From Pontivivens nitratireducens (lineage in GTDB: Bacteria; Pseudomonadota; Alphaproteobacteria; Rhodobacterales; Rhodobacteraceae): DNA of 64,000 nucleotides. Numbering within the stretch: position 1 is the first letter of the stretch; the number at the start of each line of letters is the position of its first letter. A model generated the notes under the pieces. It made no database searches. It was not told the origin of the DNA and worked only from the letters and a program-made list of their open reading frames with translations. The position numbers were made by a program, and so were the translations under genes. This document shows positions 18,383 to 25,741 of the stretch, piece by piece. Where the stretch lies: NCBI RefSeq assembly GCF_014235845.1, contig NZ_JACJUQ010000010.1, forward strand, positions 83,133 through 147,132, in the 5' to 3' direction.

Positions 18383-19111
18383 ATGAAGATGGCAAGAGCG
18401 CCCCGCCCCCGTCGCCGTACACGGCCCCGTCCCAGCTTCGCTCAACGCTGGCGCGGCAACTTCCTGACCGGTCTGGTGGTCGTGGCGCCGATGGCCTTGA
18501 CGATCTGGCTGATCTGGACGGTCATCACTTTCATCGACGCGAAGGTCGTGCCGCTGGTGCCGGGGATGTACAACCCCGCGACGTATCTGGGCAACGACGT
18601 GCCGGGTTTCGGTGTCATCATCTTTTTGCTGTTCACCGCAGTCATCGGCTATCTGACCAAGGGGCTGGTCGGGCGATCCGTGCTGCGTTGGGGGGAAAAT
18701 CTGGTGGAGCGGATGCCCGTCGTCGGCGGCATCTACAATGGTATCAAGCAAATCGCGGAGACGATCCTGAGCCAGTCTGGCAACTCATTCAAGCAAGCCT
18801 GTCTGATCGAATATCCGCGCAAGGGGATCTGGGCCGTGGCCTTCGTCTCGACCGAGACCAAGGGCGAGGTCATGGAACGCCTGCCCGACGAAGCGTTGAT
18901 CTCGGTCTTTCTGCCCACCACACCGAATCCGACCAGCGGTTTCCTGTTGTTCGTGCCCCGCAAGGAAATGGTGGTGTTGGATATGGATGTCGAGGATGCG
19001 GCGAAGCTGATCATCTCCGCCGGGTTGGTCACGCCACCTACCGCAGCGGAAAAGGCAGCTGGCGTGCGGGTCGCCAATCGCAGGGGTGAACCGGCCAGGC
19101 GGATGGCCTGA
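18383..19111 (+). CDS. DUF502 family membrane protein
   Basis: The 242-residue protein has a very basic N-terminus, two hydrophobic segments (about 28-50 and 73-95) and a soluble C-terminal region. The conserved DUF502 features are NFLTGLVVVAPMALTIW, the GKGLVGR-like TKGLVGRS, and ERMPVVGGIYNGIKQ. Function in the family is not established. Two in-frame ATGs (18383, 18389) lie close together with no strong SD. It is convergent with the YejA-like gene. Confidence 0.85.
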   Translation: MKMARAPRPRRRTRPRPSFAQRWRGNFLTGLVVVAPMALTIWLIWTVITFIDAKVVPLVPGMYNPATYLGNDVPGFGVIIFLLFTAVIGYLTKGLVGRSVLRWGENLVERMPVVGGIYNGIKQIAETILSQSGNSFKQACLIEYPRKGIWAVAFVSTETKGEVMERLPDEALISVFLPTTPNPTSGFLLFVPRKEMVVLDMDVEDAAKLIISAGLVTPPTAAEKAAGVRVANRRGEPARRMA

Positions 19112-19129
19112 CCGGAATATCGTCGGGCG

Positions 19130-20917
19130 TCACTCCGCCTCGGACCACCAGACATCCGGCATGAAGCCGATCCAGTAGCCATAGATCGGCAGGTTGTCCG
19201 CAGGATAGTGCAGCTCCGCCTTGTGGGCGACGCGCACCAGCGGCGAATACCAGAACGGGATCGCGTAGCGCCCCGTTGTCAGCACCCGGTCGAGCGCCCG
19301 CACTGCGGATACGAAATCCTCACGCCCGTCGGATGCCAGGATCGCGTCGATCATCGCGTCCACGGCTGGGCTGTCGATTCCGGCATAGTTCCGCGTGCCC
19401 TCCTCGCGCAGTCCATCCGAGCCCCAGTAATTGAACTGCTCGGTTCCCGGCGACAGGGACAGACCCCAAGTATGCGCGATCATGTCATAGTCGTAGGTGT
19501 TCAGTCGCTCTGTATATTGTGCGGAATCCACCAGCGACAGTTCCATCGTGATGCCCAGACGCTGCAAAGCCTCGGCAAAGATGCCGGTAACAGCCTCGTT
19601 GGCGGAGGAGGATAGCAGCATCTCAAACACGAAGGGCTGACCCTCCGCATTGCGCAGAATGCCGTCCTGCAGCATCCAGCCGGCCTGCTCAAGCAAGTTT
19701 TGCGCGGTCCGCAGATTGCGCCGGTTGCGCAGATCGTCTGTCCCCACGGGCAGGCTGTAATCGCTCAGCACATCCGGGGGCAAGTCGTCGAGGAACGGCG
19801 TCAGAAGCGCGACTTCGCGCGGGCCGGCCTCCCCCTCGAACCCCAGAAGGGAATTGTCGAAATAGCTTTGGATACGCCCCGGCACACCCGCGTTCAGACG
19901 CTGGTTGATGAACTCGAAATTGAACGCGTGCAGCAAGGCATCGCGCACGCGGATGTCCGAAAAGAAAGGCGACCGGGTGTTGAAGACCAGACCGGACATG
20001 CCTGCGGGGCGTTCGTGGGTGACCTCGGATTGCACGATCTCGCCCCGCTCCACCGCCGGGAAATCGTATTGTTCGACCCACTTCGCCTCATCATATTCGA
20101 CATAATACGAGGTTTCGCCAGAGGTGAATGCCTGCCAGACGGCCTCCTCATCGCCGAAGAACTCATAGCGGATCGCGTCCAGATTATGGCGCCCCACGTT
20201 AAACCCCAGATCGGCGCCCCAATAATCGGGGTCCCGGTCAAACTGGATGAAGCGGCCGGTGTCGAATTCGCCGATCGTGTAGGGACCGGACCCGATGAAC
20301 GGACGCAGGGAGCTTTCGGTGAAATCCAACCCATCCCAATCCGCCTTCTTCAGCACGGGACGCAGGCCCAGGATCAGGGGCAGCTCGCGGCTTTCCCCGG
20401 TCAGGTTGAACCGGACGGAGCGTTCGCCGGTTTGTTCGGAGCTAACCACGCCGTCCCAGGCCGCGCGGTAGCGGGCATGCCCCTGCTCGCCCATGACCTC
20501 GAACGACCACAGGACATCCTCGACCGTGACCGGCGTTCCGTCCGAGAATCGGGCTGCGGGATTGAGGTGGAATTCGACCCATGTGCGGTCCTCCGCTACC
20601 TCAACCGATTCGGCCAGCAACCCGTACAGGGTGAACGGTTCATCATAACTTCTACCCAAAAGCGATTCCGCCACGTGGGCGCGGGCCCCATAAGGCGCGC
20701 TGCCTTTCTGAATGAAGGGGTTGAGGCTGTCGAAGGATCCCCTGGCCCCCTCGACGATGATTCCGCCATGCGGTGCTTCGGGGTTCACATAGGGCAAATG
20801 CGCAAAATCTGGTGGCAAAGCAGGCTCACCGTACATAGCGATGCCGTGTTGAGGCTCGGCCATGGCTGTGCTCGCGGTCAAAAGGACCCCTGCGACAACT
20901 GAACTTAAACGTGACAT
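19130..20917 (-). CDS. YejA-like periplasmic oligopeptide-binding protein (SBP_bac_5 family)
   Basis: Extracytoplasmic solute-binding protein of an ABC importer for peptides or similar compounds. The 595 residues begin with a signal peptide ending STAMA before EPQHG. The body follows E. coli YejA: YVNPEAPHGG near residue 43, FSDGTPVT, GSGPY, ANDxA-like strings and YDYDMIAHTWG. Permease and ATPase genes (yejBEF) are not next to it here, so the partner is unknown. A candidate sRNA is transcribed divergently from the upstream gap. Confidence 0.88.
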   Translation of the reverse strand: MSRLSSVVAGVLLTASTAMAEPQHGIAMYGEPALPPDFAHLPYVNPEAPHGGIIVEGARGSFDSLNPFIQKGSAPYGARAHVAESLLGRSYDEPFTLYGLLAESVEVAEDRTWVEFHLNPAARFSDGTPVTVEDVLWSFEVMGEQGHARYRAAWDGVVSSEQTGERSVRFNLTGESRELPLILGLRPVLKKADWDGLDFTESSLRPFIGSGPYTIGEFDTGRFIQFDRDPDYWGADLGFNVGRHNLDAIRYEFFGDEEAVWQAFTSGETSYYVEYDEAKWVEQYDFPAVERGEIVQSEVTHERPAGMSGLVFNTRSPFFSDIRVRDALLHAFNFEFINQRLNAGVPGRIQSYFDNSLLGFEGEAGPREVALLTPFLDDLPPDVLSDYSLPVGTDDLRNRRNLRTAQNLLEQAGWMLQDGILRNAEGQPFVFEMLLSSSANEAVTGIFAEALQRLGITMELSLVDSAQYTERLNTYDYDMIAHTWGLSLSPGTEQFNYWGSDGLREEGTRNYAGIDSPAVDAMIDAILASDGREDFVSAVRALDRVLTTGRYAIPFWYSPLVRVAHKAELHYPADNLPIYGYWIGFMPDVWWSEAE

Positions 20918-20997
20918 ATCTGCACCATTTACCTGTTTCTTATGGGTTAATTCAGATCATCCTACCCGGCCAGATACCACCCCACAAAAAATTATCT

Positions 20998-21026
20998 TTG
21001 TCACGGGCGATCGGGATCCCTATATT
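20998..21026 (+). promoter_or_regulatory. Sigma-70-type promoter of a candidate small RNA
   Basis: TTGTCA (20998-21003), an exactly 17-bp spacer, and TATATT (21021-21026). The only structure downstream before bdhA is a hairpin plus terminator, with no ORF, so the promoter appears to drive a short RNA. Confidence 0.7.
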
Positions 21027-21032
21027 AAGGGC

Positions 21033-21107
21033 ACTGCTCGATAGGTTTCTTGCCTGTATGAAACCTGCCTCAACACTTGCCCCCTCGCTTGCGAGGGGGT
21101 TTTTTTT
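21033..21107 (+). ncRNA. Candidate trans-acting small RNA (about 75 nt)
   Basis: It would start about seven bases after a strong promoter and end in a perfect intrinsic terminator. A first hairpin is formed by AGGTTTC (21043-21049) and GAAACCT (21060-21066) with a ten-base loop. A single-stranded stretch (21067-21079) follows, then the terminator stem. The layout, 5' stem-loop, open linker and terminator with eight Ts, fits an Hfq-binding sRNA. No ORF is convincing here. The loop lacks the CCUCCUCCC anti-SD motif of the Rhodobacter CcsR sRNAs, so it is not an obvious member of that family. This 345-bp gap (20918-21262) otherwise holds only leaders of the flanking genes. Confidence 0.6.
21080..21107 (+). 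terminator. Rho-independent terminator of the candidate small RNA
   Basis: CCCCCTCG (21080-21087), loop CTTG, CGAGGGGG (21092-21099), then eight Ts. It is the strongest intrinsic terminator in the window, and no protein gene lies upstream on this strand within 1.9 kb. Confidence 0.9.
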
Positions 21108-21262
21108 GGTCCGGCGGTCCGGGACAGCTTATTCCCACATTCGCGTTCGATTTGGCAGCGGGCGTGCCCGCAGTCCCAAGCGCAAAATTACCGTCGCAAG
21201 GTGGTCTTCGCGTTTGCAGCATATACATAAAGAACCAGCATTCATTTCAGAGGAACCAGCCC

Positions 21263-22048
21263 ATGTCCGTCAAAGACAAAGTCGCTATCGTCACCGGCTC
21301 CAATTCCGGCATTGGATTGGGCATAGCGGAGGAACTGGCCCGTCTGGGCGCGCGTGTTGTCCTCAACTCCTTTACCGACAGTGAAGAAGATCACGCCCTG
21401 GCCGAGAGGATCGGTGCGGAGCACGGCACCGACGTGATCTACATTTCCGCCGATATGTCGGATGGTGAAGCCTGCCGCAATCTGGTTGAGAAAGCCGCCG
21501 AGCATTTCGGTCATGTGGACATCCTGATCAACAATGCCGGCATTCAGCACGTCGCGGGCATCGACGAATTTCCCGTGGCAAAATGGGATGCGATCATTGC
21601 CATCAACCTGTCCAGCTCGTTCCACACGACCGCGACTGCATTGCCATTGATGCGCAAGCAGGGATGGGGCCGCGTGGTCAATATCGCATCCGCGCACGGT
21701 CTGACCGCTTCGCCCTACAAGTCTGCATATGTGGCGGCAAAGCACGGTGTCGTCGGCTTGACCAAGGTGACGGCGCTGGAAACCGCGCAGGAGCCGATCA
21801 CCGCGAATGCCATTTGTCCCGGCTATGTCATGACGCCGCTGGTCGAAAAGCAAATCCCCGAGACAATGGAGAAATACGGCATGGACCGCGATACCGCGAT
21901 CAAGGAGGTCCTGCTGGACCGCCAGCCGTCCAAGGAGTTCGCCACCGTCGGCCAGATCGGCGGGACGGTCGCGTTCCTGTGCTCGGACGCGGCGGAGCAG
22001 ATCACCGGCACCACGATCAGCGTCGATGGTGGCTGGACTGCGCTCTGA
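21263..22048 (+). CDS. bdhA: 3-hydroxybutyrate dehydrogenase (short-chain dehydrogenase)
   Basis: NAD-dependent interconversion of (R)-3-hydroxybutyrate and acetoacetate in polyhydroxybutyrate/ketone-body metabolism. The 261 residues show the SDR cofactor loop TGSNSGIG (about 11-18), NNAG near 90, catalytic serine in IASAHG, and Tyr/Lys in SAYVAAKHG. AICPGYVMTPLVEKQI is typical of D-beta-hydroxybutyrate dehydrogenases. The start has AGAGGA upstream, and the long upstream open frame is not family-like. A patatin-like gene follows after 69 bp. Confidence 0.92.
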   Translation: MSVKDKVAIVTGSNSGIGLGIAEELARLGARVVLNSFTDSEEDHALAERIGAEHGTDVIYISADMSDGEACRNLVEKAAEHFGHVDILINNAGIQHVAGIDEFPVAKWDAIIAINLSSSFHTTATALPLMRKQGWGRVVNIASAHGLTASPYKSAYVAAKHGVVGLTKVTALETAQEPITANAICPGYVMTPLVEKQIPETMEKYGMDRDTAIKEVLLDRQPSKEFATVGQIGGTVAFLCSDAAEQITGTTISVDGGWTAL

Positions 22049-22074
22049 TCGCTGAGGCATCGCCGGGGGCAGCG

Positions 22075-22096
22075 GCCTCCGGCGGGGATATTTGAA
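22075..22096 (+). repeat. Intergenic repeat GCCTCCGGCGGG-(G/A)-ATATTTGAA, copy 1
   Basis: Immediately after bdhA. The same 22-base string with one difference lies after clpP at 35551-35572 on the minus strand. Here GCCGG (22062-22066) and CCGGC (22079-22083) can form a hairpin in front of the AT-rich tail, so it may also end or stabilise bdhA transcripts. Similar strings are, from memory, frequent behind genes in Rhodobacteraceae. Confidence 0.6.
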
Positions 22097-22117
22097 GACA
22101 GAAGAAAGCGGGCCGCG

Positions 22118-23140
22118 ATGGTCAAGACAATCAACATGGCCTTGCAGGGTGGCGGGGCACACGGCGCGCTGACATGGGGCGTTCTGGACCGCCTGCTCGA
22201 AGAAGAGCGGTTGGAGATCGAGGGCATCACCGCCACCTCCGCCGGTGCGATGAACGCGGCCGCGCTGAAATGCGGCTGGGTCGAGGATGGACGCGATGGC
22301 GCGCGCAAGCATCTGTCGACGTTCTGGAATGCGGTTGCGAAGCGCAGCCCGTCCTCCCACCCCATAAACAAGTGGTTGCAGGTCGTGAACCCGGCTCTGG
22401 GTATGGCGTTGACCGCATTCGAATCCGGGCCCGGATATTTCGCCGGTGAGACGATGACCCGGATCTTTTCCCCGTATGATTTCAACCCACTGAACTACCA
22501 CCCCTTGCGCGATCTGATAGGGGATCTGGACTTCGCCACGATGGATGAACCGGTGGGGCCCAAGCTGTTCATCTGCGCCACGAATGTGCGCAGCGGCAAG
22601 ATCAAGGTGTTTGAGAGGGAGGAGATCACGACCGATGCCATCCTCGCCTCCGCCTGTCTGCCAACGTTGTTTCAGGCGATCGAAATCGACGGTGAGGCCT
22701 ATTGGGACGGCGGTTATACTGGCAATCCGGCGCTGTTCCCGCTGTTTTACGAGACGAATTCGCGCGATATCGTCATCGTTCATATCAACCCGATCGAGCG
22801 AGAGGAGGTGCCGGTGCGGGCCTCCGACATTCTGAACCGGATCAACGAGATCTCGTTCAATTCCTCGTTGCTGCGGGAACTGCGCAATATCGAGTTGATC
22901 AAGAGGTTGATCGAGGGCGGAACCCTGACAGGAACGCGGTACAAGGACCTTCTGATCCATTCGATCCGCGATGACGACACCATGTCCGACATGGGCATCG
23001 CGTCGAAGCTGCAACCCAGTATGCGTGTGCTGCAAAATCTGCACGACAAGGGTTATGCCGCTGCGGATACGTTCCTTCAGGAAAACTGGGGTAATCTGGG
23101 CGAACGGTCCAGTGTCGATCTGCGCGCCATGTTCGAATGA
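22118..23140 (+). CDS. Patatin-like phospholipase family protein
   Basis: Ser-Asp dyad acyl hydrolase. The 340 residues show the oxyanion motif GGGAHGA (11-17), nucleophile S41 in TATSAGAMN and catalytic Asp in WDGGYTGNP near residue 196. The elbow reads A-T-S-A-G rather than the canonical G-x-S-x-G, which I recall as common in this subfamily. Substrate is unknown. The position right after bdhA suggests a role around lipid or PHB granule metabolism, but that is inference. No signal peptide is visible. Confidence 0.87.
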   Translation: MVKTINMALQGGGAHGALTWGVLDRLLEEERLEIEGITATSAGAMNAAALKCGWVEDGRDGARKHLSTFWNAVAKRSPSSHPINKWLQVVNPALGMALTAFESGPGYFAGETMTRIFSPYDFNPLNYHPLRDLIGDLDFATMDEPVGPKLFICATNVRSGKIKVFEREEITTDAILASACLPTLFQAIEIDGEAYWDGGYTGNPALFPLFYETNSRDIVIVHINPIEREEVPVRASDILNRINEISFNSSLLRELRNIELIKRLIEGGTLTGTRYKDLLIHSIRDDDTMSDMGIASKLQPSMRVLQNLHDKGYAAADTFLQENWGNLGERSSVDLRAMFE

Positions 23141-23228
23141 TCGGGTGAGCCGTAGGCGTGCCGTGCCATCGCCGGGGCTTGGCACGAAAGGCGATGGACG
23201 GGCCGGGCGTGACATGGGATGAGGTGAC

Positions 23229-24731
23229 ATGCTCTCGATCCACCAAGACACCCCGCCCCCCTGCCCCGACCGGTTCAACATGGCTGAATACGTCATGCAG
23301 GCAGGTCGCTCCACCCCGCAGCGCACCGCACTGGAGGTGATCGGTTCCCCCGTTGAGGTGCTGGAACGGTGGAGCTTCGCGCAACTCGATGCGACCATCG
23401 CCGCCGTTGCGGGAGGGCTGGCCGCACAGGGGTTGCAACCGGGGCAGCGGGTCGGGCTGCGGCTGGGCAATACGATGGATTTCCCGCTGGTCTTCTTCGG
23501 GGCGCAGCGGTTGGGAGCGGTTCCGATCGCGATCTCCTCGCAGCTTGGCGTGAAGGAACTGGGGCCTCTGCTCGCCCTGACCCGCCCCGACATGATCGTT
23601 CGCGATCCCGCACTGGACCTGCCGCAGACGGATGCGGTGGTGGTGGAGGATCTGGCGGCATTGCGCGATCACGCGCCCGCCCCCCTGTTCGATACGGCAG
23701 CGGACGATCCCGCCTATATCGTGTTTACCTCCGGCTCCTCCGGCACGGCGAAGGCTGTGGTTCATGCACATCGTGCGGCACATGCCCGGCGGATGATGTG
23801 GCCCGGTTGGTATGAGTTGGAGGCCATGGACAGGGTGCTGCACGCCGGCGCATTCAACTGGACATTTACCCTCGGCACCGGATTGACGGATCCGTGGGCA
23901 GCCGGTGCACAGGCCCTGATCCATGTCGGAGAGGCCGGTTCGGACACGCATCGCGCGCTGATCGCCGCACACCGGCCCACACTCTTTGCCGCCGTTCCGG
24001 GCATCTTCCGTCGCATTCTGAAATCGGATGCCGATCTGAAGTCAGCCTTTCAGGGCCTGCGTCATGCCCTGTGCGCCGGTGAGACATTGCCCGCGTCCCT
24101 GCGAGCGGAGTGGCGGGACCGCACGGGGACGGAGCTTCACGAGGCGTTCGGAATGTCGGAGATCTCGACCTTTATCTCGTCCTCTCCCTCTCACCCCGCG
24201 CCGGTGGGCACGATAGGTTGGGTGCAGGACGGCCGGCAGGTCGCGGTTTTGGGTGCGGATCAGCCCGTGCCGCGCGGCACGCCGGGGGAATTGTCGGTGC
24301 ATCGCAGTGAACCCGGCCTGATGCTGGGCTATCTGAACGGGGAGCCTCTGCCAGAATGGTTTCGCACCGGCGATCAAGTGGTGATGGAGGAGTCCGGCGC
24401 TGTGCGGTATCTGGGTCGGCTCGACGATCTGATGACGGCGAACGGCTATCGTGTCTCACCGTTGGAGGTGGAGGCCGCAATGCTCACCTGCACCGGCGTG
24501 CGTGAGGTCGGCGTTTGCGAAGTCTCTCCCAAGCCGGGGGTGCGGATCATTGCGGCCTTCTATACCGGGGACGCCAACCCGGCAGAGGTGATGGCCGAAT
24601 TGGCCGGATCACTTGCAACGTACAAGATGCCGAAACATATCCAGCCTATTCCCGACCTGCCGCGCGGCCCCACGGGCAAGGTCAAGAGATCCGCCCTGCC
24701 CGACCTCTACATCGCCGAGGAGCGTTCATGA
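23229..24731 (+). CDS. Acyl-CoA synthetase / AMP-dependent ligase
   Basis: ANL-superfamily enzyme that adenylates a carboxylic acid and passes it to CoA. The 500 residues contain the P-loop-like FTSGSSGTAKAV (about 165-176), the A5 region HEAFGMSEIS, RTGDQV and the C-terminal hinge with the catalytic lysine in PTGKVKRSAL. Overall it resembles benzoate/medium-chain acid ligases, but the acid cannot be predicted. SD GAGGTG precedes the ATG. The stop overlaps the start of the DsbA-like gene by four bases. Confidence 0.87.
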   Translation: MLSIHQDTPPPCPDRFNMAEYVMQAGRSTPQRTALEVIGSPVEVLERWSFAQLDATIAAVAGGLAAQGLQPGQRVGLRLGNTMDFPLVFFGAQRLGAVPIAISSQLGVKELGPLLALTRPDMIVRDPALDLPQTDAVVVEDLAALRDHAPAPLFDTAADDPAYIVFTSGSSGTAKAVVHAHRAAHARRMMWPGWYELEAMDRVLHAGAFNWTFTLGTGLTDPWAAGAQALIHVGEAGSDTHRALIAAHRPTLFAAVPGIFRRILKSDADLKSAFQGLRHALCAGETLPASLRAEWRDRTGTELHEAFGMSEISTFISSSPSHPAPVGTIGWVQDGRQVAVLGADQPVPRGTPGELSVHRSEPGLMLGYLNGEPLPEWFRTGDQVVMEESGAVRYLGRLDDLMTANGYRVSPLEVEAAMLTCTGVREVGVCEVSPKPGVRIIAAFYTGDANPAEVMAELAGSLATYKMPKHIQPIPDLPRGPTGKVKRSALPDLYIAEERS

Positions 24732-25369
24732 CCCGTCTCGAAATCATCTCAGATCCGATCTGGCCCTGGTGCTATATCGGGAAATCCAAGCTGGAAAAGG
24801 CGCTGGCCAGCGCCGGAAACCCCTTCGACATCGCATGGCGACCATTCCAGTTGAACCCCGACATGCCGCCCGAAGGCATGGATCGCCGCACCTATCTGGA
24901 AAGCAAGTTCGGCAAGGATCGTGCGACGGATGTCTATGCACAGATCGAGAAGGCAGCCACGAATGCCGGGCTGGAGGTCGATTTCAGCCGGATGAAACGC
25001 ACGCCTAGTACGGTGGACGCGCACCGGGTGATCCGTTGGGCCAAGACGTCGGACCATCAGGGCGATCTGGTTTCTGCTCTGTTTGAGCGGTACTTCAAAT
25101 TGGGCGAGGACATTTCCGATCACGCCGTATTGGTGGACGCGGCGCGTCAGGTTGGCATGGATGGCGACGTCGTGGGACGCTTGCTTGAGGGCGACGCGGA
25201 CCGTGAGGAGGTCCTGCGTGAGGATCGTGAGGCGCGCGAAATGGGCGTCAGCGGTGTACCGACATTCCTGATCGGCGGCACATATGTGGTTCAGGGCGCG
25301 CAGGACACCGCCACGTGGGAGAAGATCATTGCGGATCTGACTGCCGCCGCCGCCCAGATGGGCGGATAA
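24728..25369 (+). CDS. DsbA/FrnE-like thioredoxin-fold oxidoreductase with a degenerate CxxC
   Basis: 213-residue DsbA-superfamily protein of the FrnE/2-hydroxychromene-2-carboxylate isomerase-like type, cytoplasmic (no signal peptide). The active site reads W12-P-W-C15 where relatives usually read C-P-W-C, so the first cysteine is missing. The cis-proline loop GVSGVPTFLIGG is intact near residue 180. This suggests a glutathione-transferase or isomerase-like role rather than dithiol exchange. It is translationally coupled (ATGA) to the acyl-CoA ligase. Confidence 0.85.
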   Translation: MTRLEIISDPIWPWCYIGKSKLEKALASAGNPFDIAWRPFQLNPDMPPEGMDRRTYLESKFGKDRATDVYAQIEKAATNAGLEVDFSRMKRTPSTVDAHRVIRWAKTSDHQGDLVSALFERYFKLGEDISDHAVLVDAARQVGMDGDVVGRLLEGDADREEVLREDREAREMGVSGVPTFLIGGTYVVQGAQDTATWEKIIADLTAAAAQMGG

Positions 25370-25372
25370 ACG

Positions 25373-25399
25373 AAAAAGGGCGCCCGCAAGGGACGCCCT
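25373..25399 (-). terminator. Rho-independent terminator of the small membrane protein gene
   Basis: Read on the minus strand, AGGGCG pairs with CGCCCT around an 11-base middle that itself can pair (CCC/GGG), followed by a T run. It lies 22 bp after the stop of the 25421-25657 gene and right behind the convergent DsbA-like gene. Confidence 0.8.
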
Positions 25400-25420
25400 C
25401 CATCTATAGGATAAAACCTA

Positions 25421-25657
25421 TCACTGACCTTCGACGGCTTCTTCCTCAGGCGACTCGATGTCGACGGTAGGAACGGTGACAGTCCGCTCAGTCGTGCCAA
25501 CATCGACATCGCCCGCCTCGACGTCGTATTCAGGCATTTCGCCGCCCGTTACTTCGACGTTGGGAAGCTCACCATCCTGAGTCTGATCCATATCAAAGAA
25601 GAAGAACAAGCCCAGTACAACAAGTACGGCGACGATAATTCCGATCGCGACTTTCAT
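25421..25657 (-). CDS. Small membrane-anchored acidic protein
   Basis: 78 residues: one N-terminal hydrophobic helix (about 2-21, VAIGIIVAVLVVLGLFFFF) and then a strongly acidic tail rich in D, E, V and T, with no cysteine or catalytic motif. The topology would put the tail in the periplasm. The ATG at 25657 starts directly at the membrane helix. It has its own terminator. Function is unknown. It lies just upstream of mfd on the same strand but is probably a separate unit. Confidence 0.65.
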   Translation of the reverse strand: MKVAIGIIVAVLVVLGLFFFFDMDQTQDGELPNVEVTGGEMPEYDVEAGDVDVGTTERTVTVPTVDIESPEEEAVEGQ

Positions 25658-25741
25658 GATATTGCTCCGTCCGTTAAATTCGTGTGTTGCGTGCCCGACC
25701 AACACCACGAGGCGGAATTGGTTCCCACGGATTTACCGGAA

